Assembly: GCA_016720115.1 (NCBI GenBank)
Contig: JADJXT010000002.1
Span: 992,001 to 1,056,000, forward strand
Reading direction: 5' to 3'
Length of the DNA: 64,000 bases
From: Sphingomonadales bacterium
GTDB lineage: Bacteria; Pseudomonadota; Alphaproteobacteria; Sphingomonadales; Sphingomonadaceae
Shown here piece after piece: positions 42,836-50,213 of this stretch (the first letter of the stretch is position 1; the number at the start of each line of letters is the position of its first letter). The notes under the pieces were generated by a model, which saw nothing but the letters and a program-made list of their open reading frames with translations, did no database searches and had not been told where the DNA came from. A program made the position numbers and the translations under genes.

Positions 42836-43732
42836 TCAGTCTGCCTTCGGGGCGCGCAAGCGGATCAGCCCTTCCTGCGCACAGGTGGCAACCAGTCGCC
42901 CGTCGCGGGTGTAGATAGAGCCGCGGTTGAAGCCCCTGCCCCGCCCCGTCCACGGGCTGTCGCAGCTGTACAGCAGCCAGTCGTCGACGCGAAAATCGCC
43001 GTGCAGCCAGACAGCATGGTCGAGGCTGGCGCTCATCATCCCCGGCGTCATCCAGGTCACGCCATGCGCGAGAGTGCAGGTGCCGAGCAGCCAGCTGTCG
43101 CTCTGATAGGCCAGCATCGCCCGGTGCATCGCGGGATCGTCCACCGTCGTGTCGCGCAGCCGGAACCATACATCCTGTCGCGCAGGCAGGCGCTTGTCCT
43201 CACCCAGCCAGTCGCGCGGATCGACAGGGCGGCTCTCAAAGGCACGCTCGCTGACGAAATGGTCGCGCCCCTTTTCCGGGATGCGGTCGGCATATTCGAT
43301 GCGCAACTGCGCCTCGTCGCGCAGCTCCTCTGGCGGGGGCACATCGGGCATCGGTTCCTGATGGTGGAAACCGTCTTCCAGTTTCTGGAACGATGCCGCC
43401 ATGTTCAGGATCGGGCGATCCTTTTGCAGCGCGATGATGCGCCGTGTTGAAAAAGTGCCCCCGTCGAAATCGCGTTCGACGCGGAAGGTGATTTCATAAT
43501 CCTCGTCACCGGCGCGCATGAAATAGGCGTGCAACGAATGGGCGATCCGTTCCGACCCCACCGTATCCTGCGCCGCCGCCAGCGCCTGTGCGATCACCTG
43601 CCCGCCAAAGACGCGCCCCCGGCCACCCGGCTTGCGCATCCCCAGATACCAGCCATCGCCCATGCGCTGGACAGAGAGGAGTTGTTCAAGCTCTGTGACG
43701 AGCGGGTGCTTTTGCGTTTCGTTTCCAGACAT
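42836..43732 (-). CDS. tesB: Acyl-CoA thioesterase II
   Basis: 298 aa from ATG 43732, double hot-dog fold. GRGRVFGGQVIAQALAAAQDTV and the N-terminal hot-dog motif LHAYFMRAGDEDYEI lead to the catalytic Asp in MSASLDHAVWLHGDFRVDDWLLY. TesB hydrolyses acyl-CoA of medium to long chain to free acid and CoA. An upstream extension to 43804 is non-homologous. It lies divergent from the nrdA region and shares with it a 631-bp intergenic segment. Confidence 0.92.
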   Translation of the reverse strand: MSGNETQKHPLVTELEQLLSVQRMGDGWYLGMRKPGGRGRVFGGQVIAQALAAAQDTVGSERIAHSLHAYFMRAGDEDYEITFRVERDFDGGTFSTRRIIALQKDRPILNMAASFQKLEDGFHHQEPMPDVPPPEELRDEAQLRIEYADRIPEKGRDHFVSERAFESRPVDPRDWLGEDKRLPARQDVWFRLRDTTVDDPAMHRAMLAYQSDSWLLGTCTLAHGVTWMTPGMMSASLDHAVWLHGDFRVDDWLLYSCDSPWTGRGRGFNRGSIYTRDGRLVATCAQEGLIRLRAPKAD

Positions 43733-43900
43733 GCGGGCGGCGTTAGCAGTGTGCAGCGCCTTTAGGCAATCGCCGGTGACGCGAATCTTTCTTGGCCCAT
43801 TCATGGATTCGCTTCGCCCGGAGCCGTCCGGCCGGAGCGGTTTGGTTAATTGCGCGAAACGCGAATCCGCAGCCTTGCGTTCGTCAAGAGCGCGCCCGGT

Positions 43901-43930
43901 TTATCCCCATCGATTTTTTATCGTGGATAA
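43901..43930. promoter_or_regulatory. Head-to-head DnaA-box-like pair
   Basis: TTATCCCCA (plus strand, 43901-43909) and TTATCCACG (minus strand, 43922-43930) flank a T-rich 12-bp spacer. Each differs from the consensus TTATCCACA at one position. They lie 430-460 bp upstream of nrdA. E. coli nrdAB is also DnaA-regulated. Confidence 0.5.
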
Positions 43931-44106
43931 AAATTTTACGCGGCTCGTCGCAAATATACTTGCGCGCTAATCAAGCCCTAGGAAGTCCGCGCGTCGCTGC
44001 ACTGCACCTAAAAAAGGGTGCGATGAATGGAATCAGGCAAGCGACGAATCGAGTCCTTAATTAACCATTTACCCTCTTGCGTCTGAAAATGGTTGAGGCA
44101 CTATAG

Positions 44107-44262
44107 GTAGCGGTTGGCCACAGGGGGCATAGCTACAATTTGTGTTTCATCCTGCAGGAGCAATTCTGCGGCCGGGGCTTTTCGTCCCGGAAAAATTGCA
44201 GATGACACGCGAATTTATGCACCTGCGGCAGCACAAAATGCTAAGGGAAGCGTTTGCTTCCC
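44107..44262 (+). other. Predicted structured leader of nrdA mRNA
   Basis: Three inverted repeats lie in series: GTAGC...GCTAC (44107-44136); an outer GCAATT/AATTGC with inner CCGGG/CCCGG (44160-44199); and the strong GGGAAGC-GTTT-GCTTCCC (44245-44262). The last has no T-run, so it is not a simple terminator. If transcription begins near 44113 the leader would be about 250 nt. It may be a cis-regulatory RNA or a small RNA gene; it does not match a family I recognise. Confidence 0.4.
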
Positions 44263-44363
44263 GAGTCGAACAAGAGGCGAACAAGCTTCTTGGGTCTTGG
44301 TAGTCGGAGCTGGCAATCAAACGGGGTGAGGGCCAGCACCCAAATTGGGGAGCGAAGAGTCAC

Positions 44364-46331
44364 ATGGATTTCAGAGATACTGGCCGGGAGGCCGGAGAAG
44401 GCAATATGGCGGACATGCTCGAAGCAGAAAAGACAGAGACCGAAACCCCGCAGGTAAAAAAGGCGAAACCCGAAAAGGAAGTCACCGAGGCTAAAGCCAA
44501 GGCCGGCACCGATTCGAAGGCCGTTGCCGCGCGCCGGTTCGATGTCGTCACCGATGCAAGCCGCGATGATCTGCTGACCGAATTCGGCAAGGAAACGCTG
44601 CGCGACCGCTATCTGCTTCCCGGCGAAAGCTATCAGGATCTGTTCGCGCGCGTCGCAGACGCCTTTGCCGACGATTCCGGCCATGCCCAGCGGCTCTACG
44701 ACTATATCTCGAAGCTGTGGTTCATGCCCGCCACCCCCGTGCTTTCCAACGGCGGCACCGGTCGCGGCCTGCCGATTTCCTGCTATCTCAACAGCGTCGA
44801 CGACAGCCTGGAAGGCATCGTCAACACCTGGAACGAGAATGTCTGGCTCGCCAGCCGCGGCGGCGGCATCGGCACCTATTGGGGCAGCGTGCGCGGCATC
44901 GGGGAGCCTGTCGGCCTCAACGGCAAGACCAGCGGCATCATCCCCTTCGTCCGCGTGATGGACAGCCTGACGCTGGCCATCAGCCAAGGCTCGCTGCGTC
45001 GCGGCTCGGCGGCCTGCTATCTCGACATTTCGCACCCGGAAATCGAGGAGTTCCTCGAAATCCGCAAGCCCAGCGGCGATTTCAACCGCAAGGCGCTGAA
45101 CCTGCACCACGGCGTGCTGCTTAGCGACGATTTCATGGAGGCGGTGCGCGACGGCGCCGAATTCGAACTGAAATCGCCCAAGGACGGCAGCGTGCGCGGC
45201 AAGCTCGATGCGCGTTCGCTGTTCCAGAAGCTGGTCGAAACCCGCCTCGCCACCGGTGAGCCGTACATCATCTTTTCGGACACCGTGAACAACGCGATGC
45301 CCAAGCATCATCGCGAACTGGGCCTCAAGGTTTCGACCTCGAACCTGTGCGCCGAAATCACCCTGCCCACGGGTCGCGACCATCTGGGCGGCGATCGCAC
45401 TGCGGTATGCTGCCTCTCCTCGCTCAATCTCGAAACATGGGATGAGTGGAACGGCGACAAGATGTTCGTCGAGGATGTGATGCGCATGCTCGACAATGTG
45501 CTGCAGGATTTCATCGACCGTGCGCCCGACGAGATGGCCCGCGCCAAATACAGCGCCGGGCGCGAGCGCTCGGTCGGCCTCGGCGTGATGGGCTTCCACA
45601 GCTTCCTGCAATCACGCGGACTCGGATTTGAGTCGGCGATGGCGAAGTCGTGGAACATGAAAATCTTCAAGCATATCCGCGCACAGGCCGATCAGGCTTC
45701 GATGGTGCTCGCCACCGAACGCGGCGCCTGCCCCGATGCCGAGGAACGCGGCGTGATGGAACGTTTCAGCTGCAAGATGGCGATCGCGCCGACCGCGTCG
45801 ATCTCGATCATCTGCGGCGGCACCAGCGCGTGCATCGAACCGATCCCGGCGAATATCTACACCCACAAGACGCTGTCGGGCAGCTTCATCGTCAAGAACC
45901 CCTATCTGGAAAAGCTGCTGCAGGAAAAGGCGAAGGACAGCACCAATGTCTGGAACTCGATCCTCGAAAAGGGCGGATCGGTGCAGCATTTCGATTTCCT
46001 CAGCCCGGAGGAAAAGGATACCTACAAGACCAGCTTCGAGATTGACCAGCGCTGGCTGCTCGAACTCGCCGGTGACCGCGCGCCCTATATCGATCAGGCG
46101 CAGTCGCTGAACCTGTTCATTCCGGCCGATGTGGAGAAATGGGACCTCCTCATGCTCCACTTCCGCGCATGGGAACTGGGCATCAAGTCGCTCTATTACC
46201 TGCGCTCGAAATCGATCCAGCGCGCCGGTTTTGCCGGCGGGGTGGAAGCGGACAACACCGCCGATGCGCCCAAAATCGAACTGAGCGCGGGCGAGCAGAC
46301 CGATTATGAGGAATGTCTGGCGTGTCAGTGA
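44364..46331 (+). CDS. nrdA: Class I ribonucleoside-diphosphate reductase, alpha subunit
   Basis: 655 aa. All catalytic elements are present: the first redox Cys in GLPISCYLNSVDDSLEGI, NLCAEI (Asn, the radical Cys, Glu), the partner Cys in AVCCLSSLNLE, tyrosines of the radical path in IKSLYYLRSKS, and a C-terminal CLACQ dithiol. It reduces ribonucleotides to deoxyribonucleotides with the NrdB radical. It lacks an N-terminal ATP-cone, having a short Lys/Glu-rich lead (about 60 residues) instead, so activity-site inhibition by dATP may be absent or differ. ATG 44364 has GGGGAGCGAAG upstream; an ATG at 44406 is also possible. nrdB follows after a repeat cassette. Confidence 0.95.
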   Translation: MDFRDTGREAGEGNMADMLEAEKTETETPQVKKAKPEKEVTEAKAKAGTDSKAVAARRFDVVTDASRDDLLTEFGKETLRDRYLLPGESYQDLFARVADAFADDSGHAQRLYDYISKLWFMPATPVLSNGGTGRGLPISCYLNSVDDSLEGIVNTWNENVWLASRGGGIGTYWGSVRGIGEPVGLNGKTSGIIPFVRVMDSLTLAISQGSLRRGSAACYLDISHPEIEEFLEIRKPSGDFNRKALNLHHGVLLSDDFMEAVRDGAEFELKSPKDGSVRGKLDARSLFQKLVETRLATGEPYIIFSDTVNNAMPKHHRELGLKVSTSNLCAEITLPTGRDHLGGDRTAVCCLSSLNLETWDEWNGDKMFVEDVMRMLDNVLQDFIDRAPDEMARAKYSAGRERSVGLGVMGFHSFLQSRGLGFESAMAKSWNMKIFKHIRAQADQASMVLATERGACPDAEERGVMERFSCKMAIAPTASISIICGGTSACIEPIPANIYTHKTLSGSFIVKNPYLEKLLQEKAKDSTNVWNSILEKGGSVQHFDFLSPEEKDTYKTSFEIDQRWLLELAGDRAPYIDQAQSLNLFIPADVEKWDLLMLHFRAWELGIKSLYYLRSKSIQRAGFAGGVEADNTADAPKIELSAGEQTDYEECLACQ

Positions 46332-46336
46332 ATAAT

Positions 46337-46452
46337 CCCTCTCCCACCGGGAGAGGGAGGGAGGCGCGCAGCGCCGGAAGGGTGAGGGTGACCAACCTGC
46401 TTTTCCAGCGCCAATCGCCCTCACCCCAACCCCTCGCCCGAGGGAGGAGGGG
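46337..46452. repeat. Palindromic doublet on the left of the DUF559 gene
   Basis: Starts with the palindrome CCCTCTCCC-ACC-GGGAGAGGG (46337-46357) and continues with G-rich units (GGAAGGGTGAGGG, 46376-46388). After a spacer it ends in the inverted half GCCCTCACCCCAACCCC...GAGGGAGGAGGGGC. The end supplies the purine-rich GGAGGAGGGG that serves as ribosome-binding site of the DUF559 gene. It starts 6 bp after the nrdA stop. Confidence 0.75.
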
Positions 46453-46457
46453 CTAAA

Positions 46458-46850
46458 GTGCGAACCTATCGCAATCAGCCATCGGGAACGGTGAGCTGGG
46501 CGCGAGGGAACCGCAAAAATGCTACAGATGCCGAAAAGCGGATGTGGCTGGCGCTGCGGGAGAAAATCCCCGGCACCAAATTCAGGCGGCAGGTCCCCAT
46601 CGGGCCATATTACGCCGACTTTTTATGCTTCTCCGCGAAGCTCGTTATCGAAGTCGATGGCGGACAACATGGAGAAGCACAGGACTATGACACAAGGCGC
46701 ACAGCCTTTCTGGAAGCCAAAGGCCTCCGCGTCATCCGGTTCTGGAACAACGACGTCCTCGGCAATGCCGAAGGCGTCATGACGCAAATTTCCCTTTCCC
46801 TCTGGGAGAGGGAGGAAGCGACGAAGTCGCGGAAGGGTGAGGGCGCATAA
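46458..46850 (+). CDS. DUF559 endonuclease-like protein within a repeat cassette
   Basis: 130 aa from GTG 46458. A PD-(D/E)xK-like, Vsr-related fold: TDAEKRMWLALREKIPGTKFRRQVPIGPYYADFLCFSAKLVIEVDGGQHG has the catalytic Asp (YYADF), Glu (VIEVDG) and the conserved QH. LRVIRFWNNDVLGN is the usual C-terminal motif. The last 18 or so residues (SLWEREEATKSRKGEGA) are translated from the right-hand repeat, which also provides the stop. Its natural activity is unknown; in this order DUF559 genes are frequent, dispersed and repeat-associated as I recall. It interrupts the nrdA-nrdB pair. Confidence 0.82.
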   Translation: MRTYRNQPSGTVSWARGNRKNATDAEKRMWLALREKIPGTKFRRQVPIGPYYADFLCFSAKLVIEVDGGQHGEAQDYDTRRTAFLEAKGLRVIRFWNNDVLGNAEGVMTQISLSLWEREEATKSRKGEGA

Positions 46851-46930
46851 CCTTCGCACAACCGCAACACCCTTACCTTCCCACCCGGCGATGCCGGGCG
46901 GGCCCCTTCCTCTCCCGATGGGAGAGGAGA
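46791..46930. repeat. Palindromic doublet on the right of the DUF559 gene
   Basis: Begins TTTCCCTCTGGGAGAGGGAGG (about 46795-46814), followed by GGAAGGGTGAGGG (46831-46843). After a spacer come the inverted half (ACCCTTACCTTCCCACCCGG) and the final palindrome CCTCTCCCGATGGGAGAGG (46909-46927). The left part encodes the end of the DUF559 protein; the right end lies 18 bp before nrdB. Confidence 0.75.
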
Positions 46931-46944
46931 TTTGGAGACCGCTG

Positions 46945-48000
46945 ATGCCGCTGTTAGAAGCCCGCAAGACCTACAAGCCCTTCGAATATCCCTGGGCCTA
47001 TGATTTCTGGAAACGCCAGCAGCAGATCCACTGGCTGCCCGAAGAAGTGCCGCTGGGCGAGGATTGCCGCGACTGGGCGCAGAAGATTTCGGAGCATGAG
47101 CGCAACCTGTTAACGCAGATCTTCCGCTTCTTCACCCAGGCCGATGTCGAGGTGCAGGATTGCTATCACGACAAATATGGCCGCGTGTTCAAGCCGACCG
47201 AGGTCAAGATGATGCTGACCGCGTTCAGCAACATGGAAACGGTGCACATCGCAGCGTACAGCCACCTGCTCGACACCATCGGCATCCCCGAAACCGAATA
47301 TGCCGCCTTCCTCGAATATGAGGAAATGGCCGAAAAGTGCAATTACATGCACCAGTTCGGCGTCGACAATGATGAGGATATCGCCCGCACACTCGCCATG
47401 TTCGGCGGCTTCACCGAAGGCGTGCAGCTGTTCGCATCCTTCGCGATGCTGATGAACTTCCCGCGCTTCAACAAGATGAAGGGCATGGGGCAGATCGTCA
47501 GCTGGTCGGTGCGCGATGAAAGCCTGCACTGCGAAGGCATCACCCGGCTGTTCCACGCCTTTACCAAGGAACGCGACTGCCTGACCAAGGCGGTGAAGGA
47601 AGACATTATCGATTGCTGCCAGAAGGTTGTGCGGCTGGAAGATAATTTCATCGACCTCGCCTTTGAAATGGGCCCGGTGCCGGGGATGACCGCAAAGGAA
47701 ATCAAGCGCTACATCCGCTACATCGCCGACTGGCGGCTGGGGCAATTGGGCCTGCCCGCGATCTACATGGTCGAGGATCACCCGCTGCCCTGGCTCGCCC
47801 CGCTGCTGAACGGGGTGGAGCACGCCAACTTCTTCGAAACCCGCGCCACCGAATATGCGAAGGCCGCCACCCGCGGCAGCTGGAACGAAGTGTGGGACAG
47901 CTTCGACAAGCGCAAGAAGAAGGTCGCGAATGATGGCGCGGCTGAGACGGCGAGCGATGAGGCCGATATGTTTGCGCAGGCGGGGGTTGCGGCGGAGTAG
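46945..48000 (+). CDS. nrdB: Class I ribonucleoside-diphosphate reductase, beta subunit
   Basis: 351 aa from ATG 46945 with GGAG seven bases upstream. Iron ligands and the radical Tyr are recognisable: Asp in TQADVEVQDCYHD, FSNMETVHIAAYSHLL (Glu, His, and Tyr at the radical position), and the second half Glu-x2-His in VRDESLHCEG. It houses the diferric-tyrosyl radical that starts catalysis in NrdA. The low-complexity C-terminus (ETASDEADMFAQAGVAAE) is expected to bind NrdA. The open frame upstream runs into the repeat doublet and is not coding. Confidence 0.94.
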   Translation: MPLLEARKTYKPFEYPWAYDFWKRQQQIHWLPEEVPLGEDCRDWAQKISEHERNLLTQIFRFFTQADVEVQDCYHDKYGRVFKPTEVKMMLTAFSNMETVHIAAYSHLLDTIGIPETEYAAFLEYEEMAEKCNYMHQFGVDNDEDIARTLAMFGGFTEGVQLFASFAMLMNFPRFNKMKGMGQIVSWSVRDESLHCEGITRLFHAFTKERDCLTKAVKEDIIDCCQKVVRLEDNFIDLAFEMGPVPGMTAKEIKRYIRYIADWRLGQLGLPAIYMVEDHPLPWLAPLLNGVEHANFFETRATEYAKAATRGSWNEVWDSFDKRKKKVANDGAAETASDEADMFAQAGVAAE

Positions 48001-48103
48001 ATGGCTCTTCCTTCGAAATCACGCATTGACAAGGCGGGGCGAGTCCTGTCTTCAGATCTCGTCGGCATAGACGAGGAGTGCCTCAAACTAGGGTCCGGAC
48101 TCA

Positions 48104-48891
48104 TTAGAGCCACCAGATGACGGTGGCGGCGATGGCGATGGTTGCCATGAAGTTTTTGATATTGCGGTCGAAGCGCGTGGCGACCCGTCGCCAGTCTTTG
48201 AGGCGACAGAACATGCGCTCGGTGATGTTGCGCTGCTTGTAGATTTTGGCATCGAAGGGGTGCTGGATGCGGCGGTTGCGCTTGGGCGGTATGACGACTT
48301 GGGTGCCGCGTTCTTCCAGCCATGCGCGCAGGTCGTTGCTGCAATAGCCTTTGTCTCCGACCAGTTCGGCAGAGGGCGGGATGGCCGCGATACACTGCTT
48401 GGCAACGCGCATATCGTGCACATTTCCGGGGGTTATCATCAGCACATGCGGCCTGCCCTTCACATCGCAGATGGCGTGGACCTTGCTGTTCCTGCCTCCC
48501 CGTGTCCGGCCGATACCATTGGCCAAGCCCCCCCTTTTGCGCCGCCTGCTGTCCGATGTGCCTTGATGCAGGTGCTGTCGATGAAGAGCCTGTCCGGTAC
48601 GCCCTCGGCTCCGGCAAGAGCACTGAAGATGCCTTCCCAGATGCCGCGCTCGGCCCAGCGCACGAAGCGGTTGTAGAGTGTCTTTTTGGGACCATAAACC
48701 GCCGGACAATCGCCCCAACGCCCGCCGCTTTGCAGCGCATGGACTATCCCGGACAACACACGGCGATCGTCAACCCGCCGCGCTCCCTTGCCGTTCACTG
48801 GCAACAATGGCTCTATCCGGGACCACTGACTATCTGAAAACCAAAAAAATCTGTCATCGTCAATGCCTCCCCACACAAGGCAATGAATCAC
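48104..48891 (-). CDS. IS5-family transposase made by -1 frameshift
   Basis: The 5' frame (48891-48460) begins at GTG and encodes the N-terminal part (FWFSDSQWSRIEPLLPVNGKGARRVDDRRVLSGIV...LFIDSTCIKAHR with the first catalytic Asp). A -1 shift at the AAAAGGGGGGG run (48538-48528, minus strand) joins it to the 3' frame ending at 48104. That frame carries ELVGDKGYCSNDLRAWL (second Asp) and NITERMFCRLKDWRRVATRFDR (catalytic Glu with the YREK-like spacing). The DDE triad is complete, so the element may be active. Confidence 0.85.
48528..48538 (-). promoter_or_regulatory. Programmed -1 frameshift site in the transposase
   Basis: On the minus strand the run AAAAGGGGGGG lies at the junction where the first reading frame loses similarity (after HRTAGGAKGG) and the second picks it up (GGLANGIGRTRGGRNSK). 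The frame change is -1, typical of IS5-family elements of this group. Confidence 0.7.
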
Positions 48892-48979
48892 ATCACAGCA
48901 GCTTTGCGAATCCGCTTATTGGGTCCGGACCCTAATTTTGCTGCGGATATCCATCTCCTGACAGCATGGAGAGAGAGAT

Positions 48980-50213
48980 ATGACCGAAACCCTGGCCGAC
49001 CGCCGCATTCCCGCCGGAGACAATTTCCTGTCGAGGGACGATGTTGCCGCCATCACCCCGGAAATTCTGATTGCGCGTACGACGGCGCTCAAACCGCTGG
49101 TTGCCGAATGCGCGCAGTCGGCGGAGGAACAGCGCAGACTCGATAACGAGGTGTGGAACGCGCTGCGCAAGACCGGCTATTTCTACACCTATGTACGGAA
49201 GAAGCATGGCGGGCTGCAGTTCGATACCGGTACCTATATCTCCGCCACGCTGCCGATCGCCGAAGCCTGCCCCTCGACCGGGTGGCCCGCCTGCTTCGCG
49301 CTCGAACACAACTGGTTCATCGCCCAGATGCCTGAAGAAACGCAGGCCGAAGTGTGGGGCAAGACCCCTTTCACCACCGCACCAAGCGCAGCCTTCCCCC
49401 CCGCAAGGCGACAAAGGTGGATGGCGGCTATCGCCTGTCGGGACGGTGGATGTGGGGCACCGTGGTCATGCATGCCGCCTGGATCATGCTCCAGGCGTTC
49501 GAAGAGCAGGCCGGCGGCCCGCCGATCCCGCGGAAGATGATGATCCCTGCGGGTCAGGCAAAGGTGATCGACACCTGGCACATGGCAGGCATGGCCGCGA
49601 CCGGCAGCAACGATATCGTCGTCGAAGATGTTTTCGTGCCCGAAGGCTATCAGTTCGATATCCGCGCCGTCCGCAATGGCCGCGGGGCAGGGAGGGAGAT
49701 TTACGGCGACGGCCTCTAAGGTTCGCCGATGCTGCCCAACCTGTGCATGACCGCCTCGATCCCTGCGCTGGGGGCCGCGCGCGAGGCAGTCAATCAGCTG
49801 CGGCAGCGGCTGGAAGTCCACGGCAAGAAAGGCGGCCGCGAATCGAGCATCGAGAAGCCCGCCGCCCAGATGCGGCTCGCCCGCGCCGACCTGCTTGCCC
49901 GTGCTGCAGAGCGCACCATCCGCGCCTGTGCGCGCGAGAACCTTGCGATTGGTGCATTGGACGAACCCGAGCAGACCCCCGAACGTATCCGCCTGCGCGC
50001 GGAAATCGCCATCGCCGTCCAGCAATGTGTCGAGGCCGTGCGCACCTGCTGCGAGGCGGCAGGTTCGAGCATTCATATGCTCAATCACCCGATGAACCGG
50101 CTACTGCGCGATGTGCAGGTGATGCAGAGCCATGTGGTCTACGACCTCGATCTCGCGACCGAGTTGCACGGCAGGGCGTTGCTCGGGCTTCCCCCAACTC
50201 CGCGCTTACGTGA
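48980..50213 (+). pseudogene. Acyl-CoA dehydrogenase-fold flavin-dependent hydroxylase, broken
   Basis: The remains of about 410 codons in three frames. The N-terminal part (NALRKTGYFYTYVRKKHGGLQFDTGTYISAT, ACPSTGWPACFALEHNWFIAQMPEETQAEVWG) and the middle (VDGGYRLSGRWMWGT, TWHMAGMAATGSNDIVVEDVFVPE) resemble HsaA/HpaB-type group D monooxygenase oxygenase components more than true dehydrogenases. Lesions: a C7 run at 49396-49402 is one base short of frame; a TAA occurs at 49717-49719 in an otherwise conserved segment; a C5 run near 50193 is one base short, after which another frame ends with LPPNSALT. Homopolymer errors could explain two lesions but not the stop. Its end overlaps the convergent MFS gene by 8 bp. 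Confidence 0.8.

Larger units (their letters stand above)
43733..44363. promoter_or_regulatory. nrdA upstream region: cell-cycle motifs and structured leader
   Basis: No gene is supported in these 631 bp. There are eight GANTC sites: 43783, 43806, 43863, 44030, 44046, 44051, 44263 and 44357. Two DnaA-box-like 9-mers are arranged head to head (TTATCCCCA 43901-43909; TTATCCACG on the other strand 43922-43930). A CtrA-like TTAATTAACCAT lies at 44057-44068, and a promoter-like TTGCGT (44077-44082) with CTATAG (44101-44106) at 18 bp spacing. Downstream are three potential hairpins up to 44262. Confidence 0.6.
48091..48932 (-). mobile_element. IS5-family insertion sequence (IS427-like)
   Basis: 842 bp. 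Imperfect terminal inverted repeats begin GGGTCCGGACTCATTA (left) and GGGTCCGGACCCAATA (right, read inwards). A TA dinucleotide flanks both ends (48089-48090 and 48933-48934), fitting the 2-4 bp duplications of this group. It encodes a two-frame transposase on the minus strand. It sits 91 bp after the nrdB stop and 47 bp before the broken hydroxylase gene. Confidence 0.88.

Noticed and set aside
44114..44329. A 71-codon frame in the nrdA leader as a possible leader peptide
   Set aside because: It starts at TTG without a ribosome-binding site, has random-looking composition, and covers the inverted repeats.
43950..44363. A cobalamin riboswitch upstream of nrdA
   Set aside because: No B12-box-like sequence or expected core is visible, and class I reductase does not need B12.
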